Shown here in pieces: positions 35,064-46,843 of a stretch of 64,000 bases of DNA. Location: assembly GCA_030141605.1 (NCBI GenBank), contig JAQGDQ010000386.1:157401-221400 (forward strand), given 5' to 3'. The DNA comes from Tubiluchus corallicola. Taxonomy: Eukaryota > Priapulida > Priapulimorpha > Priapulimorphida > Tubiluchidae. Under the pieces are notes generated by a model. That model saw nothing but the letters and a program-made list of their open reading frames with translations. It did no database searches and was not told where the DNA came from. Both the position numbers and the translations under genes were made by a program. Numbering within the stretch: position 1 is the stretch's first letter; each line of letters starts with the position of its first letter.

Positions 35064-35545
35064 TCTTGAGGTCTAAAACAAAAAAGGTGCTATAAAAGTA
35101 CTAAAACCAATGACAGGCAGTTTGGTTTTCAAATTCCTTGTTTAATAGAAAATCAGAAACAAAACCAAACCTGTCCGTTTTTTAGTATTTGAGCAAGTCA
35201 CCAATAATTGTTGGTGACATTGCCTGACCTTTTCAATTTACACTATATGGCCATCTTAAGTCAACTTTTAGCCTAGTGTAGTAGTAATACTCTAATAGCA
35301 GCAATGTCTTTGTTCCCGTCCCACAATTACGTTTGATATCAAAATATGGCCATCTTAAGTCACATTTTAGCCTAGTAGTAGCAGTTGTCTTTGTCCCTGT
35401 CTCACATGACTTTGTTCCCGTCCCACAGTTAAGGTGCAGCTATTACTAGTTATTAATTATTACCAAAAGAAAGGCAGTTTTCCAATTCCTGTCTCGTCGT
35501 TAATGCAGGTGTGGTTACCGCAATATGGGAACTCTTTTGAAAGCT

Positions 35546-35940
35546 ATATGGGACCAGTCCTATGGAACAGACTAAGTCACTCTCTTTCAACTTTTAAAAA
35601 AACCGTCAGAAAAGAAATATTTCAAAAGTATTAAGAGTAACACAGTTTGATAATGGTAATAACCTGCATTCTTTTTCCACAGTAATCTTAATATAACGTG
35701 ACTATGATGCTCAACAGGTTACTGAACACTTTATAATCATGATCACAGTTTTTCTTAGTTCTCGCTCCATTTCATCTTTCATTCACTACTCCCCCCCACT
35801 TTTATGTATATATTATCATTATTTCAATTATTAATCATTTTTTTAAGATTTCCACGTACAGTTTGGCCTGTCAAGCTATGCTTTTAGGCTCAAACTGTAT
35901 GCGTCAAAATTATTCTGTAATGTAATTTGCACATGTATAT
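35546..35940 (+). mobile_element. LINE 3' fragment in unit A, cut by the A/B junction
   Basis: After 'gaaagct' the plus strand codes MGPVLWNRL...SLSTFKKTVRKEIFQKY, the C terminus of a LINE ORF2, followed by 3' UTR. Its end is missing because unit B begins inside it. The full fragment with both flanks is in unit C (48492-49027), and unit B has an empty site. Confidence 0.8.
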
Positions 35941-36552
35941 TCACACAAATTAAAAATTGATCATTGACGTAAAATTTGAAAAGATTTCAGCAACTGCACG
36001 AGAGATATCAGCTAATGAAAAAATTTCAACTATTCAGACACAACACTTTGATACACTTTAGTCTCAAGTCTGCTCTATTCTTAAGGAGAAATTCCTGTTA
36101 AAAGGTGAAGCTACCTTAATTTGTTCTTTGCTAATCAGTTAGTTTTTCTTGCAACAAAGTACAGCTTTGATTGTAACAAGCAGGCGATTAATAAATTAGG
36201 GTGTACGATCATGCAAATGTAGACAAGGTTAAGCTTCTTAATAGCTTATGTTGGAGTGCTTGAAAAGGACGTTTTTCTTAATTTTCGTCAATTAAATCAG
36301 TTAAAAGTGCTTAAATAAGTAGCACGATCTGATAGTCGACATTCTCCTGAATAGAACAATATCTAATTGCGGTCGTTAAATTTTATTGATATCTGTGCTA
36401 GTAGAAAAGTCATAGGTCTTACGAGACCTAACTTGAATAGTGTGGTCCTGAAGGAGTGAATTATTAAATTTTGAAACAAAACTTTCATGAAAAACTGCAA
36501 ACAGAAGACATCCTGAATTTGAACCTGGGAAGTTTAGCTAATTCGACGCCAT

Positions 36553-37023
36553 TGTAACAATACCATAAATATGGTTTGTGTAGATCAAAGATCTTGGTCA
36601 TTGCTTAGGAGTGTTCGACATGCTAGACTGTCATGCTGCTCTGATCTTCTTTGTTTGAGTTCTTAATTAGTTTAATAAATATACTTTATTATACACGCAT
36701 TTGTCTGGTTGCTAATATTATTGACGCGTGTAACATGGTGTCAGAAGTGGGATAGTTGTTTTGAGTATTTATTCGGACGGCAAATTTGTAGAGAACTATG
36801 AATCAGCTAAAACCACCTAACGCACTAAACTTCGAATCACGCAATCTGTCACAAGCATGGAAAAAATGGCGTGAAGAATTTAGCTTGTATATGGAACTTG
36901 CACTTAGTGACAAAACTGAAGAAGTGAAAAAGAAGACTTTTCTATATTTAATCGGTGAGAGAGGTAGGGAAATCTACCCCACATTAAATAATCTGGTTGC
37001 TAATATTATTGAAGTGTGTAACA
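36553..37023 (+). mobile_element. Collapsed Gypsy-type LTR element, copy in unit B
   Basis: Same 471-bp structure as in unit A: LTR 36553-36735, primer-binding site 36736-36753, gag fragment from 36798, GCCAT duplication at 36548-36552 and 37024-37028. Here the gag frame reads on through the LTR remnant to a stop at 37070. Confidence 0.88.
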
Positions 37024-37847
37024 GCCATTACCAGGATAGAAACGCATCGTTCCACAATCCTAAGGTATAGCTAAGGTAGCGGCTAATAGAGTCCAATATA
37101 CAAGTTGTTGATACAATTCAAAAAATAATTGTATCAATTAAAGACATTATGTGTTTGTTTATTATTAATTTTTCTTGATTGTTTATCATTAAACTTGCTT
37201 ACAAACAAGCTCAATTTAAGCCTATACCAAAAATTAATTTTTTTTGTAAAAAGAGCAAGTTATATTAGTAACAATTATGTAAGCAAGGTTCTAATGATCA
37301 TAACGATCAATACGCAAGGTTACAATAATTAATCTCTGCACACTATTATGCAATCACCAGTATCAAAAATAAGAAATTAAAATTTATAATATGGCACGAG
37401 TATCAACAATGAACAACTTCACTATAATTTTTTTTAAATATCTAGGAAATTGTACTGCAAACTCGACATGAAAACATACAGCTCTATAAAAAAGCAACAA
37501 CAACAGTGAGCAATAAAAATGGCTGTAAAAAACCAAATAACTCTCTACATTTATAAAAAATGATGAATTGTAAGTATGATACATTGAATTTACATTTAAA
37601 AACATACTGAGCAATCAGAGATGACTATGGACTGACCAAAACCTTATCTACACACGTAATAAAATTACGATATTCAAATCAACACACGTTTCAAGAAGTT
37701 GTAATCCAAACATATTAAAAGATAAAAATCTAATCTACAAAAATGTAAATCATAAAAGTATTGTAAAAATTAGAGATAAAATTAATAGTAAAAATGTTAG
37801 ATCACAAAAAGAAAGAGTTATATTAATGACAATTTTGTTTAGGACAT

Positions 37848-38329
37848 TAGCGATGGGCGATTAAATATGCTTAATTGGGATTACAATAATGTATAAATTG
37901 ATATAATCGGCTATTGAACAACAATTCAGTTAATTGAAATTAATCGAATGTAAAATATGTGTTACACACTGACTAAAAGGCAGAATTTTAGCACAAATAA
38001 ATGGAGTTCTTGCATTTTTCTTCGTTTTTCTCACCCTACACAATGAACACAATTGCAAACCAGGGCTTCTTATTTGCTTTCAAGTGAGGCGTGTAGTTGG
38101 CATAATAATGGAGTAGTTAATGATCGTACGCATCGAGTTTGGGAGTACGAAAATGGCAGACAGCGAACAAAGCCATGAAGAAGTTTACAGGCTATATTTC
38201 AGTGCTGCTATGTTTGAAAAATATGGCGGCAAAAACACTAAAAAATTACCGATAAACATTAATCGTGATATCGAATTACAAGAATAAGATTGTAATCGAA
38301 TTAGAAAATTTCAAAATCGCCCATCACTA
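37848..38329. mobile_element. hAT-like MITE (TAGNGATGGGCGAT), unit B
   Basis: Counterpart of the element at 32624-33120, with a 14-bp internal deletion in a duplicated 'caaaccacaatgttg' stretch. Confidence 0.75.
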
Positions 38330-38460
38330 GTCCAGAGATAACTCAGTACTTATTTCCAGGGTGGCCCTGATTATTATTATCACCTGCATGTTACTTTAAT
38401 AAACATGCGTGCCTGGTCGAACAACCAATAGTACCAGTTTCATGTCATTAGTATGACTTA

Positions 38461-38527
38461 GCCGGGAGTTGAACTAGCAGCCTCCTACGTCGGAAGCGAG
38501 TTCGCTACCACTGAGCTACACTACCAC
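38461..38527 (-). mobile_element. tRNA-derived SINE head, unit B
   Basis: Same sequence as 33251-33318, with tRNA-like boxes A and B on the minus strand. Confidence 0.6.
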
Positions 38528-39120
38528 ACTATCGTTATATAAAATTAGTTTAAAAATAACAATCGAGTTGCGTAAAATGTTAAATAAAAACAACATTCCT
38601 CAACAATTTCGCTTTATCGATTTACAATCACACATAGTTTAAAAGAGTCTGACAATGACACTATTGATACAAATTAGTATAATTACTAATTTACTATCAC
38701 ATGAAATTGCCATATCATGATTCACTAAATTACTACTAAATAATTATATGCGTAGATTTAACTATAAATGTGTAAGAACCAACTTCACTCCAGATTAAAA
38801 TGATTCACAATTATAAGGCGCAATAAGAACCACACAAAACGAGAGTTATTTAAATGCCAAGATAGGTTTAAGAAAGCAAAAACTAGACGGCTCTCACATC
38901 ACTCTAGCATTGTCTCACGATAACTAAAAAATGATGTCCCACGTTTAAAAATTCAATGCCAAAAAAGCAACTGTTTTATGGAATCACGACGGTCCGTACA
39001 GAGAGATTAATAGCAAATAACTCTTGACTGCTCAAAATTCACAGTGGTACAAAACACAAGTGCGCATTGCATCAGTAAAAGACGCCAAAGAACAATTCCA
39101 AAGCAATGCTCTGGTCTTGT

Positions 39121-40272
39121 CTAAGAGCTGCAACTTTGAAAGGACGTAAATGCAAAAATGAACAGAAAAAACACGAATGTATTCGCTGCCAGTGCCCTTT
39201 CAGCTGAGCTGCGTGCTCTTCTTTCCTTGCACATGTAGTAATCCTCATCTGAACCGGAGTAACTATCATGACAGTCCTTTTTGTCATCACAGACTTTGTC
39301 CTCGGAAATGCATTTCTTATTGAGGCAACGAAATGTTCTCGGTGCCATGCATGGTTTACAATTTGGCCCTTCATCTGTTCCATCATTGCAGTCGGCAATA
39401 TTGTCGCACAATCTCTCAGCCGCAACACACCGTCGTTCGTCGCACAGTTTTGCACGGCCACCACAGATGGTGCAGTTGTTTTCGTCACTGCCATCGTCGC
39501 AGTCGACTGTCCCGTCACAGAACTGTTTAGTCTTGATGCATTGACCATCGGCACAGGGAGATTTCAGAGGTCCGCAAGGCGGACATTGCTTGACCAATTC
39601 GTCGCTTCCATCGTCGCATTGCTCCTCACCGTCGCAAACTTCAAAGTTAAAAATGCACTGCTTATTGTCACAAAGAAAACCAGTTAGTCCCTTACACTCA
39701 GTGCAGTTTTGCTCATCTGTCCCGTCTTTACAATCGATATAGCCACTGCACCGTTTGAAAGAAGGCAGACATGTGTGTTTGTCGCAAAGAAAAGCAGTTT
39801 CGTCAACACATCTGTGCACGCAATTTTCCTCTTCATCATCTCCGTTAGGACAATCTACCCTCCCGTTGCAGTAGAACAAGTCGTTGATGCACATTGAACT
39901 GTCCTTGCACTTGTACGGTTTGTAACCTGGATAACGAATAGGGCAAACAGTGCAGTTACCTTCGTCTGTTTTATCGTCACAGTTAAAGGAACCGTCACAC
40001 AGCCAATCTCTCGGGATGCACTTGTTGTCACAGTGAAATGCCTGGTCACCTTGACATGCCGAGCAATCTTTTTCGTCCGAGTAATCATCACAATTATGAT
40101 GACCATCACAACGATATATATCAAATATGCATTTTCCACCTTTACATCGAACGCCTTCTAACGGCGGATCATACTCGTTCATCAAACATGGTTCCAGGGC
40201 AAACACTGAACTGACTGCTACAGCCAAAAAACAAAGAAAGAGACTTCTAGAACGGCAACCTGCGTGCTGCAT
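39121..40272 (-). CDS. LDL-receptor class A repeat protein 3 (unit B)
   Basis: Intact 383-residue paralogue of the unit A protein with the same signal peptide, eight LDLa modules and hydrophobic C terminus. Differences seen include CTICGG for CTVCGG, CMAPRTF for CMVPRTF and CKERRARS for CEERRARS. Upstream it has the same acceptor site (tttgttttag). The region beyond 40320 differs from unit A by a 13-base 'tggtgccaggtga' block that unit C shares. Its function is unknown; a calcium-dependent surface binding protein is inferred from LDLa biology. Confidence 0.92.
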   Translation of the reverse strand: MQHAGCRSRSLFLCFLAVAVSSVFALEPCLMNEYDPPLEGVRCKGGKCIFDIYRCDGHHNCDDYSDEKDCSACQGDQAFHCDNKCIPRDWLCDGSFNCDDKTDEGNCTVCPIRYPGYKPYKCKDSSMCINDLFYCNGRVDCPNGDDEEENCVHRCVDETAFLCDKHTCLPSFKRCSGYIDCKDGTDEQNCTECKGLTGFLCDNKQCIFNFEVCDGEEQCDDGSDELVKQCPPCGPLKSPCADGQCIKTKQFCDGTVDCDDGSDENNCTICGGRAKLCDERRCVAAERLCDNIADCNDGTDEGPNCKPCMAPRTFRCLNKKCISEDKVCDDKKDCHDSYSGSDEDYYMCKERRARSSAERALAANTFVFFLFIFAFTSFQSCSS

Positions 40273-41369
40273 TTTTGAGGTCTAAAACAAAAAAGGTGCT
40301 ATAAAAGTACTAAAACCAATGACAGTGGTGCCAGGTGAAACAGTTTGGTTTTCAAATTCCTTGTTTAATAGAAAATCAGAAACAAAACCAAACCTGTCCG
40401 TTTTTTAGTATTTGAGCAAGTCACCAATAATTGTTGGTGACATTGCCTGACCTTTTCAATTTACACTATAGATTCTGAATGGTAGATATGGCCATCTTAA
40501 GTCAACTTTTAGCCTAGTAGTAGTAGCAGCAATGTCTTTGTTCCCGTCCCACAATTACGTTTGATATCAAAATATGGCCATCTTAAGTCACATTTTAGCC
40601 CAGTAGTAGCAGTTATCTTTGCCCCTGTCTCACATGACTTTGTTCCCGTCCCACAGTTAAGCTGCAGCTATTACTAGTTATTAATTATTACCAAAGAATG
40701 CAGTTTTTCGATTCCAGTCTCATCGTTAATGTAGGTGTAGTTTCCGCAATATCGCAACTCTTTAGAAAGCTGAAAGTATTTCTTAAAATAGATACAAGAT
40801 GTCCGCTGACTTCCAGCCTGTGCTAAGTTATAAGAAGCAAACTCAAAAGTGAAAAGCTCATGGTAAACTGTGTAAACTTGTAGTAGTATCCTCTACTCAG
40901 TGGTAGCCTACTCCATCCGTCCGTTGCCTAAATCTCTTTTATATCAGGGCGAGTAGCAACGTATATTGTCCTACTAGGCTAATTTTCTACTCAAAAATGA
41001 CAAGGTGCACACATATGCTTGCATCAATGCTACAGCACCGCAAAGCAAAATTTGGGTTTATAAATGTTATACCGCCGTTATATATCACTCTTTATCTTTT
41101 CAGCTTTAAAGTTAAACATTCACAATGCTTCTTTTGACCATTATGTCCATCAATAGGCATATTGAATAAATGTTTTCCTCTCCAAATAACAGCCATCTCA
41201 AGCATTCTTCGTCAGTTACCCCTTACCAAGGGACTTTGCTTCTTACCTGTGTGTAAAATTAGCAACTTAATATTATGTGTTCTGCAGATTCAATATCTTC
41301 ACAACATTCCAAGCATACAAGGGATTTCCCAAAGTTGGGCGCCGAGTAACCCACTAGATGAAGTAGGAC

Positions 41370-41930
41370 AATTGGTGTGTGAAAGTTGTAACTGTATATT
41401 TTAGGTGCTGCCATCTATTGATTAGTCACTTTAACATTTTACTAGTTCAATTCACCCCTAGTACAATTGTTCGGTCCAGTGAATATGCATACTCACTGGA
41501 TCTCCCCTATTTTTACTGTAATGGGATATGTGAAGCCAAGTTTTTGCATAGTTCTCTACCTATATAAACTGGCTAGATTTCACTGCTAGTCACTCTCTGT
41601 CTCAGGCAGTGCAGACATGCAACTCATGGGACTCACTGTCTAATTCTTCGTGATCAGGGCAGGACACTCTGGTCCTCAGTGTAGATTAGCAGTCATGTTA
41701 CACACTGTCTCTCTGTCACACACTCAGTGCTGTGCAGCAGTTGTGATCTTCGTTTTACTTGTGCATTTTACTGTGTATTTATTGTAATAAAAGTGTTTCA
41801 GGTTTTGTGCAGACATGTACTATAGTGCTTAGTTGTTTTCTACAAGTGTTCAATTTCAACTTCATAAATAACTTTCACATGGCGTACATGGGCTAGCCCA
41901 AGTAGGGCGCGTCGTACATGGGCTAGCCCA
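41370..41930 (+). mobile_element. LTR-like sequence (candidate)
   Basis: Shows a TATA box tatataaa at 41561, AATAAA at 41786 and an ...ttcaca end at 41879. A TGG start of a possible primer-binding site follows at 41880, then two copies of cgtacatgggctagccca. The order fits an LTR plus leader. The left edge and target duplication were not found, and no coding part follows. Confidence 0.35.
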
Positions 41931-42468
41931 CGTAGGACACTAGAGACGGGTCACAAATTTAGTCGTTAACCATACTGGTAGCACCTGTTGTCCTTGTTTA
42001 TTTAATAATAATTCAAAACGTCAAAAACGTTGAATAATTTATTATATATCTGATAAAAAAAGAATTTTATTTTGAGTTAGTAAAAAGGCCAATATTAAAC
42101 TTGGCTTTGATATTAATCTTTTTGAAGTGAAATAAGCCCACTTCTTAGGCGATTCCAACTTTTGCTTAAGGTATATCATTTTTTCTATTTGCCTCGCTTC
42201 ACAGACAGGTGATCCGTTTCACTACCTTTGGACAACAAGTAAACAGGTAGCGAGCCATGTTCCCTACATAGTTTCTCTCTTTAAAACATTAGATACGTTG
42301 TTTAATGTTATGATAATGTTAATAGAGCTAATAATAATGCTGATATTATTGTAAAAAATACATTGTAAATTGGCAAGGAGTATCCATCATTATTATAAAG
42401 TTACTTTTTTCTAAAACAAATTTAGTTTTACATTTTATTATGTTATAATTCTCGACAGAAATCGCCAT

Positions 42469-43108
42469 CTGAGATTGGTAGAAGTTAATCACGGAAGCTC
42501 ATTGTAACCTCATATTTTGCACCCAGCTTATTCTTGAACTTGTCCACTGAAAAATCTTTAACAATTTCAGATGGGAATAAATTCCACTCCCTATCCACTT
42601 CTTCCGAGAAAAAATGCCCTACAATTTAATTTGGCTTAAATTTAAACATTTTAATGGAGCGCCCTCTAGTTCTGCTAACATTTGCCAGTCTAATAATTTT
42701 TTTTTCAATGTCATTTAACCCATGTATAATTTTACAGTGCATTTGTATCAAGTCTTCTCAACACTAGGGTTGTAAGTGAACATTTTCTAAGCCTCTTTTG
42801 ATATGGCATTTCCTCCACAACTTCAATCATGCTGGTCATCCTGTGCTGGACACACTCTAGAAGGTTAATGTCTTTTCTATAGTGTGAATTCCATGCTTGT
42901 GCACAATACTCTTATTTGGGTCTTATTAAGCTTTTGCACAATTTCATGATCATCGTAATGTCGGAATTAAAACAGAAGTCGTCAATACAGAAACAAACAT
43001 GAAAGTATGACGCCAAAACACAGTGAATTTGATCTCACACACTACGAAGTGTTTACTTATCTATTGATGAAGTGGAATCACAGAGTTCAATGATGTCCGA
43101 CGTCACAC
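42469..43108 (-). mobile_element. LINE (CR1/L2-like) 3' fragment, copy 2
   Basis: Matches 26392-27032 along its length, including the terminal MSFRD-stop frame in place of MSLLD and the shared 5' limit 'gatgtccgacgtcacac'. It has frameshifts and no intact frame. Confidence 0.8.
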
Positions 43109-43254
43109 GGATGAGCAGTAAGAGACAACACCTCACGTAGTATCACAAATAAATACTATATCATCAGTATATGGTTATGGTTGAGCAAAAATTATCTAAT
43201 TATGACACTTACGAAAACAACAGTTAACTGCAAGTGCAGTTTGCCAATTGTAGT

Positions 43255-43575
43255 CATCATCATCATCAAACGAATCGCACGTCCAGTGACATGATTCTGC
43301 TCACCTCCCTATGACTGGATTCCCTGGTCGCCGCAATGCCCCAAGTACATTTATTTCTAAGGATCAATTCTGAAGTGTTTAAATCATTCAGTGCAAAATC
43401 TAAATATGTTATTGTTAACATTTTTCCACCTGCAGGTTTTTTAGCTGGTTCTGTGGTTTGTTGAAGAGCTATCTTCACTATCAATTTTTTCTTCTTCACT
43501 GAATCAAACGTCCAGGGACATGATTCTGCTCACCTCTCTATGCCAGGACTCCCTACACGCTGCAATGCCCCAATG
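43255..43575. repeat. Pair of 75-bp direct repeats
   Basis: 'cgtccagtgacatgattctg' ... 'cgcaatgcccca' at 43278-43345 recurs as 'cgtccagggacatgattctg' ... 'ctgcaatgcccca' at 43509-43573. It is of unknown nature. Confidence 0.65.
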
Positions 43576-43619
43576 CATCTACAATCACTATCAATTGTCA
43601 ATTTACAATTATTATACGC

Positions 43620-43735
43620 AATATGGGTGCTCTTGTAAAACGTTTTTCCGCTTCTGCTGCTCTCCATCCGCGCCCTTCACAACATCATGATTTGAGTGAT
43701 GGTCTAATCCTGCTGTGCTAAGCGGGCGCTTACAT
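43620..43735 (+). repeat. Dispersed segment upstream of unit C
   Basis: Second copy of the 30588-30708 segment, ending 'agcgggcgcttacat'. Confidence 0.7.
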
Positions 43736-44129
43736 TTGGCCCGCAAAGTCTAAGAAATCACTGAACCAACGGTATCATTTATCCAGTCTTTACTAACACA
43801 CAGAAAGGGCTCCAGTCCACTTGCAAATACATTTTATTTTTATTATCAACAACAAAGTAACAAGATTTTCTACTACAGTGTCAGAGCACTTTATTATTTC
43901 AATTGTTTCCTATTTTTGCAAAGAGCTTTGCAACTCCTCTGAAGATCTTCTCAAAGCACAGCATCACACCAGATGATTCACTCTAGTGGTAACGCATCCA
44001 CCGTGTTTACTGCATTTTGTATGGGTACATAAAAAACTGCTCTTACTAAGCAACAATTACAATATCTTGTAGGTTTTTACTCCTCACACGATGGATTAAC
44101 ATTATACATGAGATGCATTTGTTTACTTC
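43736..44129. other. Unassigned non-coding segment
   Basis: Separates the dispersed segment from unit C. No gene or known repeat seen. Confidence 0.4.
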
Positions 44130-45554
44130 ACACAAATTAAAAATCGATTATTGACGAAAAATTTGAAAAGCTTTTTTGCTGAATGAAAAATGAAAAAATT
44201 CCTACTATTTAGACACAACACTCTGATACACTTTAGTCTCAAGTCTGCTCTATTTTTAAGGAGAAACTCCTGTTAAAAGATGAAACGACTTTAATTTATC
44301 CTTTGCTGACCAGCTAGTTTTTCTTGGAACAAAGCACAGCTTTGACTGTAACAAGCAGATCAATAAATTAGTGTGAACGTTCATGCAAGTGTACACAAGA
44401 TTAAGCTTCTTAATAGCTTATGTTGGAGTGCTTGAAAAGGACGTTTTTCTTAATTTTCGTCAATTAAATCAGTTAAAAGTGTTCAAATAAATAGCAAGAT
44501 CGGATAGTCGATATTCTCCTGAATAGAACAGTATCTAATTGCGGTCGTTAAATTTTATTGATATCTGTGCTAGTAGAAAAGTCATGGGTCTTACGAAACC
44601 TAACTTGAATAGCGTGGTCCTGAAGGAGTTAATTATTAAATTTTGAAACAAAACTTTCATGAAAAATTGTAAGCAGAAGACATCCTGAATTTGAACCTGG
44701 GAAGTTTAGCTAATTCGACGCCATTACCAGGATAGAAACGCATCGTTCCACAATCATAAGGTATAGCTAAGGTAGTGGCTAATAGAGACCAATATACAAG
44801 TTATTTATACAATCCAAAAAATAATTGTATCAATTAAAGACATTATGTGTTTGTTTATTATTAATTTTTCTTGATTGTTTATCATTAAACTTGTTTACAA
44901 ACAAGCTCCATCTAAGTCTATACTAAAAATTAAAATTTTTTAGTAAAAAAAGCAAGTTATATTGGTAACCATTAAATAAGCAAGGTTCTAACAATCATTA
45001 CTAAAGATCAACACGCAAGGTTGCAATAATTAATCTCTGCACACTATTACGCAATCACCAGTATCGAAAATAAGAAATTTATAATACGGCACCAGTATCA
45101 ACAATGAACAACTTCACTGCATTCACTATAAAATTTTTTAAATATCTAGGAAAATGTACTGCAAACTCGAAATGAAAACATACAGCTCTATGAAAAAATC
45201 AACCAACAACAGTGAGCAATAAAAATGGCTGTAAAAAGCCAAATAACTCTCTACATTTATAAAAAATAATGAATTGTAAGTATGATACATTGAATTTACA
45301 TACTAATAACATACTGAGCAATCAGAGATGACTATGGACTGACCAAAACTTTATCTACACACGTAATAAAATTATGATATTCAAATCAACACACGTTTCA
45401 AGAAGCTGTAATCCAAACATATTAAAAGATAAAAATCTAATCTACAAAAATGTAAATCATCAAAGTATTGTAAAAATTAGAGATAAAATTAATAGTAAAA
45501 ATGTTAGATCACAAAAAGAATGAGTTATATTAATGACAATTTTGTTTAGGACAT

Positions 45555-46053
45555 TAGCGATGGGCGATTAAATATGCTTAATTGGGATTACAATAATGTA
45601 TAAATTGATATAATCGGCTATTGAACAACAATTCAGTTAATTGAAATTAATCGAATGCAAAATATGTGTTACACACTGACTAAAAGGCAGAATTTTAGCA
45701 CAAATAAACAGAATTCTTGTATTTCTTCTTCGTTTTTCTCACCCTACACAATGCACACAATTGCAAACCACAATGTTGCAAACCGGGGCTTCTTATTTGC
45801 TTTCAAGTGAGGCATGTAGTTGGCATAATAATGGAGTAGTTAATGATCGTACGCGTCGAGTTTGGGAGTACGAAAATGGCAGACAGCAAACAAAGCCATG
45901 AAGAAGTTTACAGGCTATATTTCAGTGCTGCAATGTTTGAAAAATATGGCGGCAAAAACACTAAAAAAATTGCCGCAAAACATTAATCGTGATATCGAAT
46001 TACAAGAATAAGATCGTAATCGAATTAGAAAATTTTAAAATCGCCCATCACTA
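45555..46053. mobile_element. hAT-like MITE (TAGNGATGGGCGAT), unit C
   Basis: Counterpart of 32624-33120 with scattered substitutions. Confidence 0.75.
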
Positions 46054-46183
46054 GTCCAGGGATAACTCAGTACTTATTTCCAGGGTGGCCCTGATTATTA
46101 TTATCACTGCATGTTACTTTAATAAACATGCGTGCCTGGTCGAACAACCAATAGTACCAGTTTCATGTCATTAGTATGACTTA

Positions 46184-46250
46184 GACGGGAGTTGAACTAG
46201 CAGCCTCCTACGTCGGAAGCGAGTTCGCTACCACTGAGCTACACTACCAC
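46184..46250 (-). mobile_element. tRNA-derived SINE head, unit C
   Basis: Counterpart of 33251-33318, with 'agacgggagttg' for 'agccgggagttg'. Confidence 0.6.
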
Positions 46251-46843
46251 ACTATCGTTATATAAAATTAGTTTAAAAATAACAATCGAGTTGCGTAAAA
46301 TGTTAAATAAAAACAACATTCCTCAACAATTTCGCTTTATCGATTTACAATCACACATAGTTTAAAAGAGTCTGACAATGACACTATTGATACAAATTAG
46401 TATAATTACTAATTTACTATCACATGAAGTTGCCATATCATGATTCACTAAATTACTACTAAATAATTATATGCGTAGATTTAACTATAAATGTGTAAGA
46501 ACCAACTTCACTCCAGATTAAAATGATTCACAATTATAAGGCGCAATAAGAACCACACAAAACGCGAGTTATTTAAATGCCAAGATAGGTTAAAGAAAGC
46601 AACAACTAGACGGCTCTCACATCACTCTAGCATTGTCTCACAATAACTAAAAAATGATGTCCCACGTTTAAAAATTCAATGCCAAAAAAGCAACTGTTTT
46701 ATGGAATCACGACGGTCCGTACAGAGAGATTAATAGCAAATAACTCTTGACTGCTCAAAATTCACAGTGGTACAAAACACAAGTGTGCATTGCATCGGTA
46801 AAAGACACCAAAGAACAATTCCAAAGCAATGCTCTGGTTTTGT

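Larger units (their letters stand above)
30709..35940. repeat. Duplicated LDLa unit A
   Basis: Begins 'cacacaaattaaaaatcgat' and ends inside a LINE fragment at 'gcacatgtatat', where unit B starts with the same 'tcacacaaatt' word. It contains the collapsed LTR element, a hAT-like MITE, a tRNA-like SINE and an LDLa gene. It is nearly identical to unit B through most of its length. Confidence 0.9.
35941..41080. repeat. Duplicated LDLa unit B
   Basis: Starts 'tcacacaaattaaaaattga' directly after unit A and matches it almost base for base to about 40690. After that it matches the right flank of unit C (40772-41080 against 49035-49320), without the LINE fragment. Confidence 0.88.
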
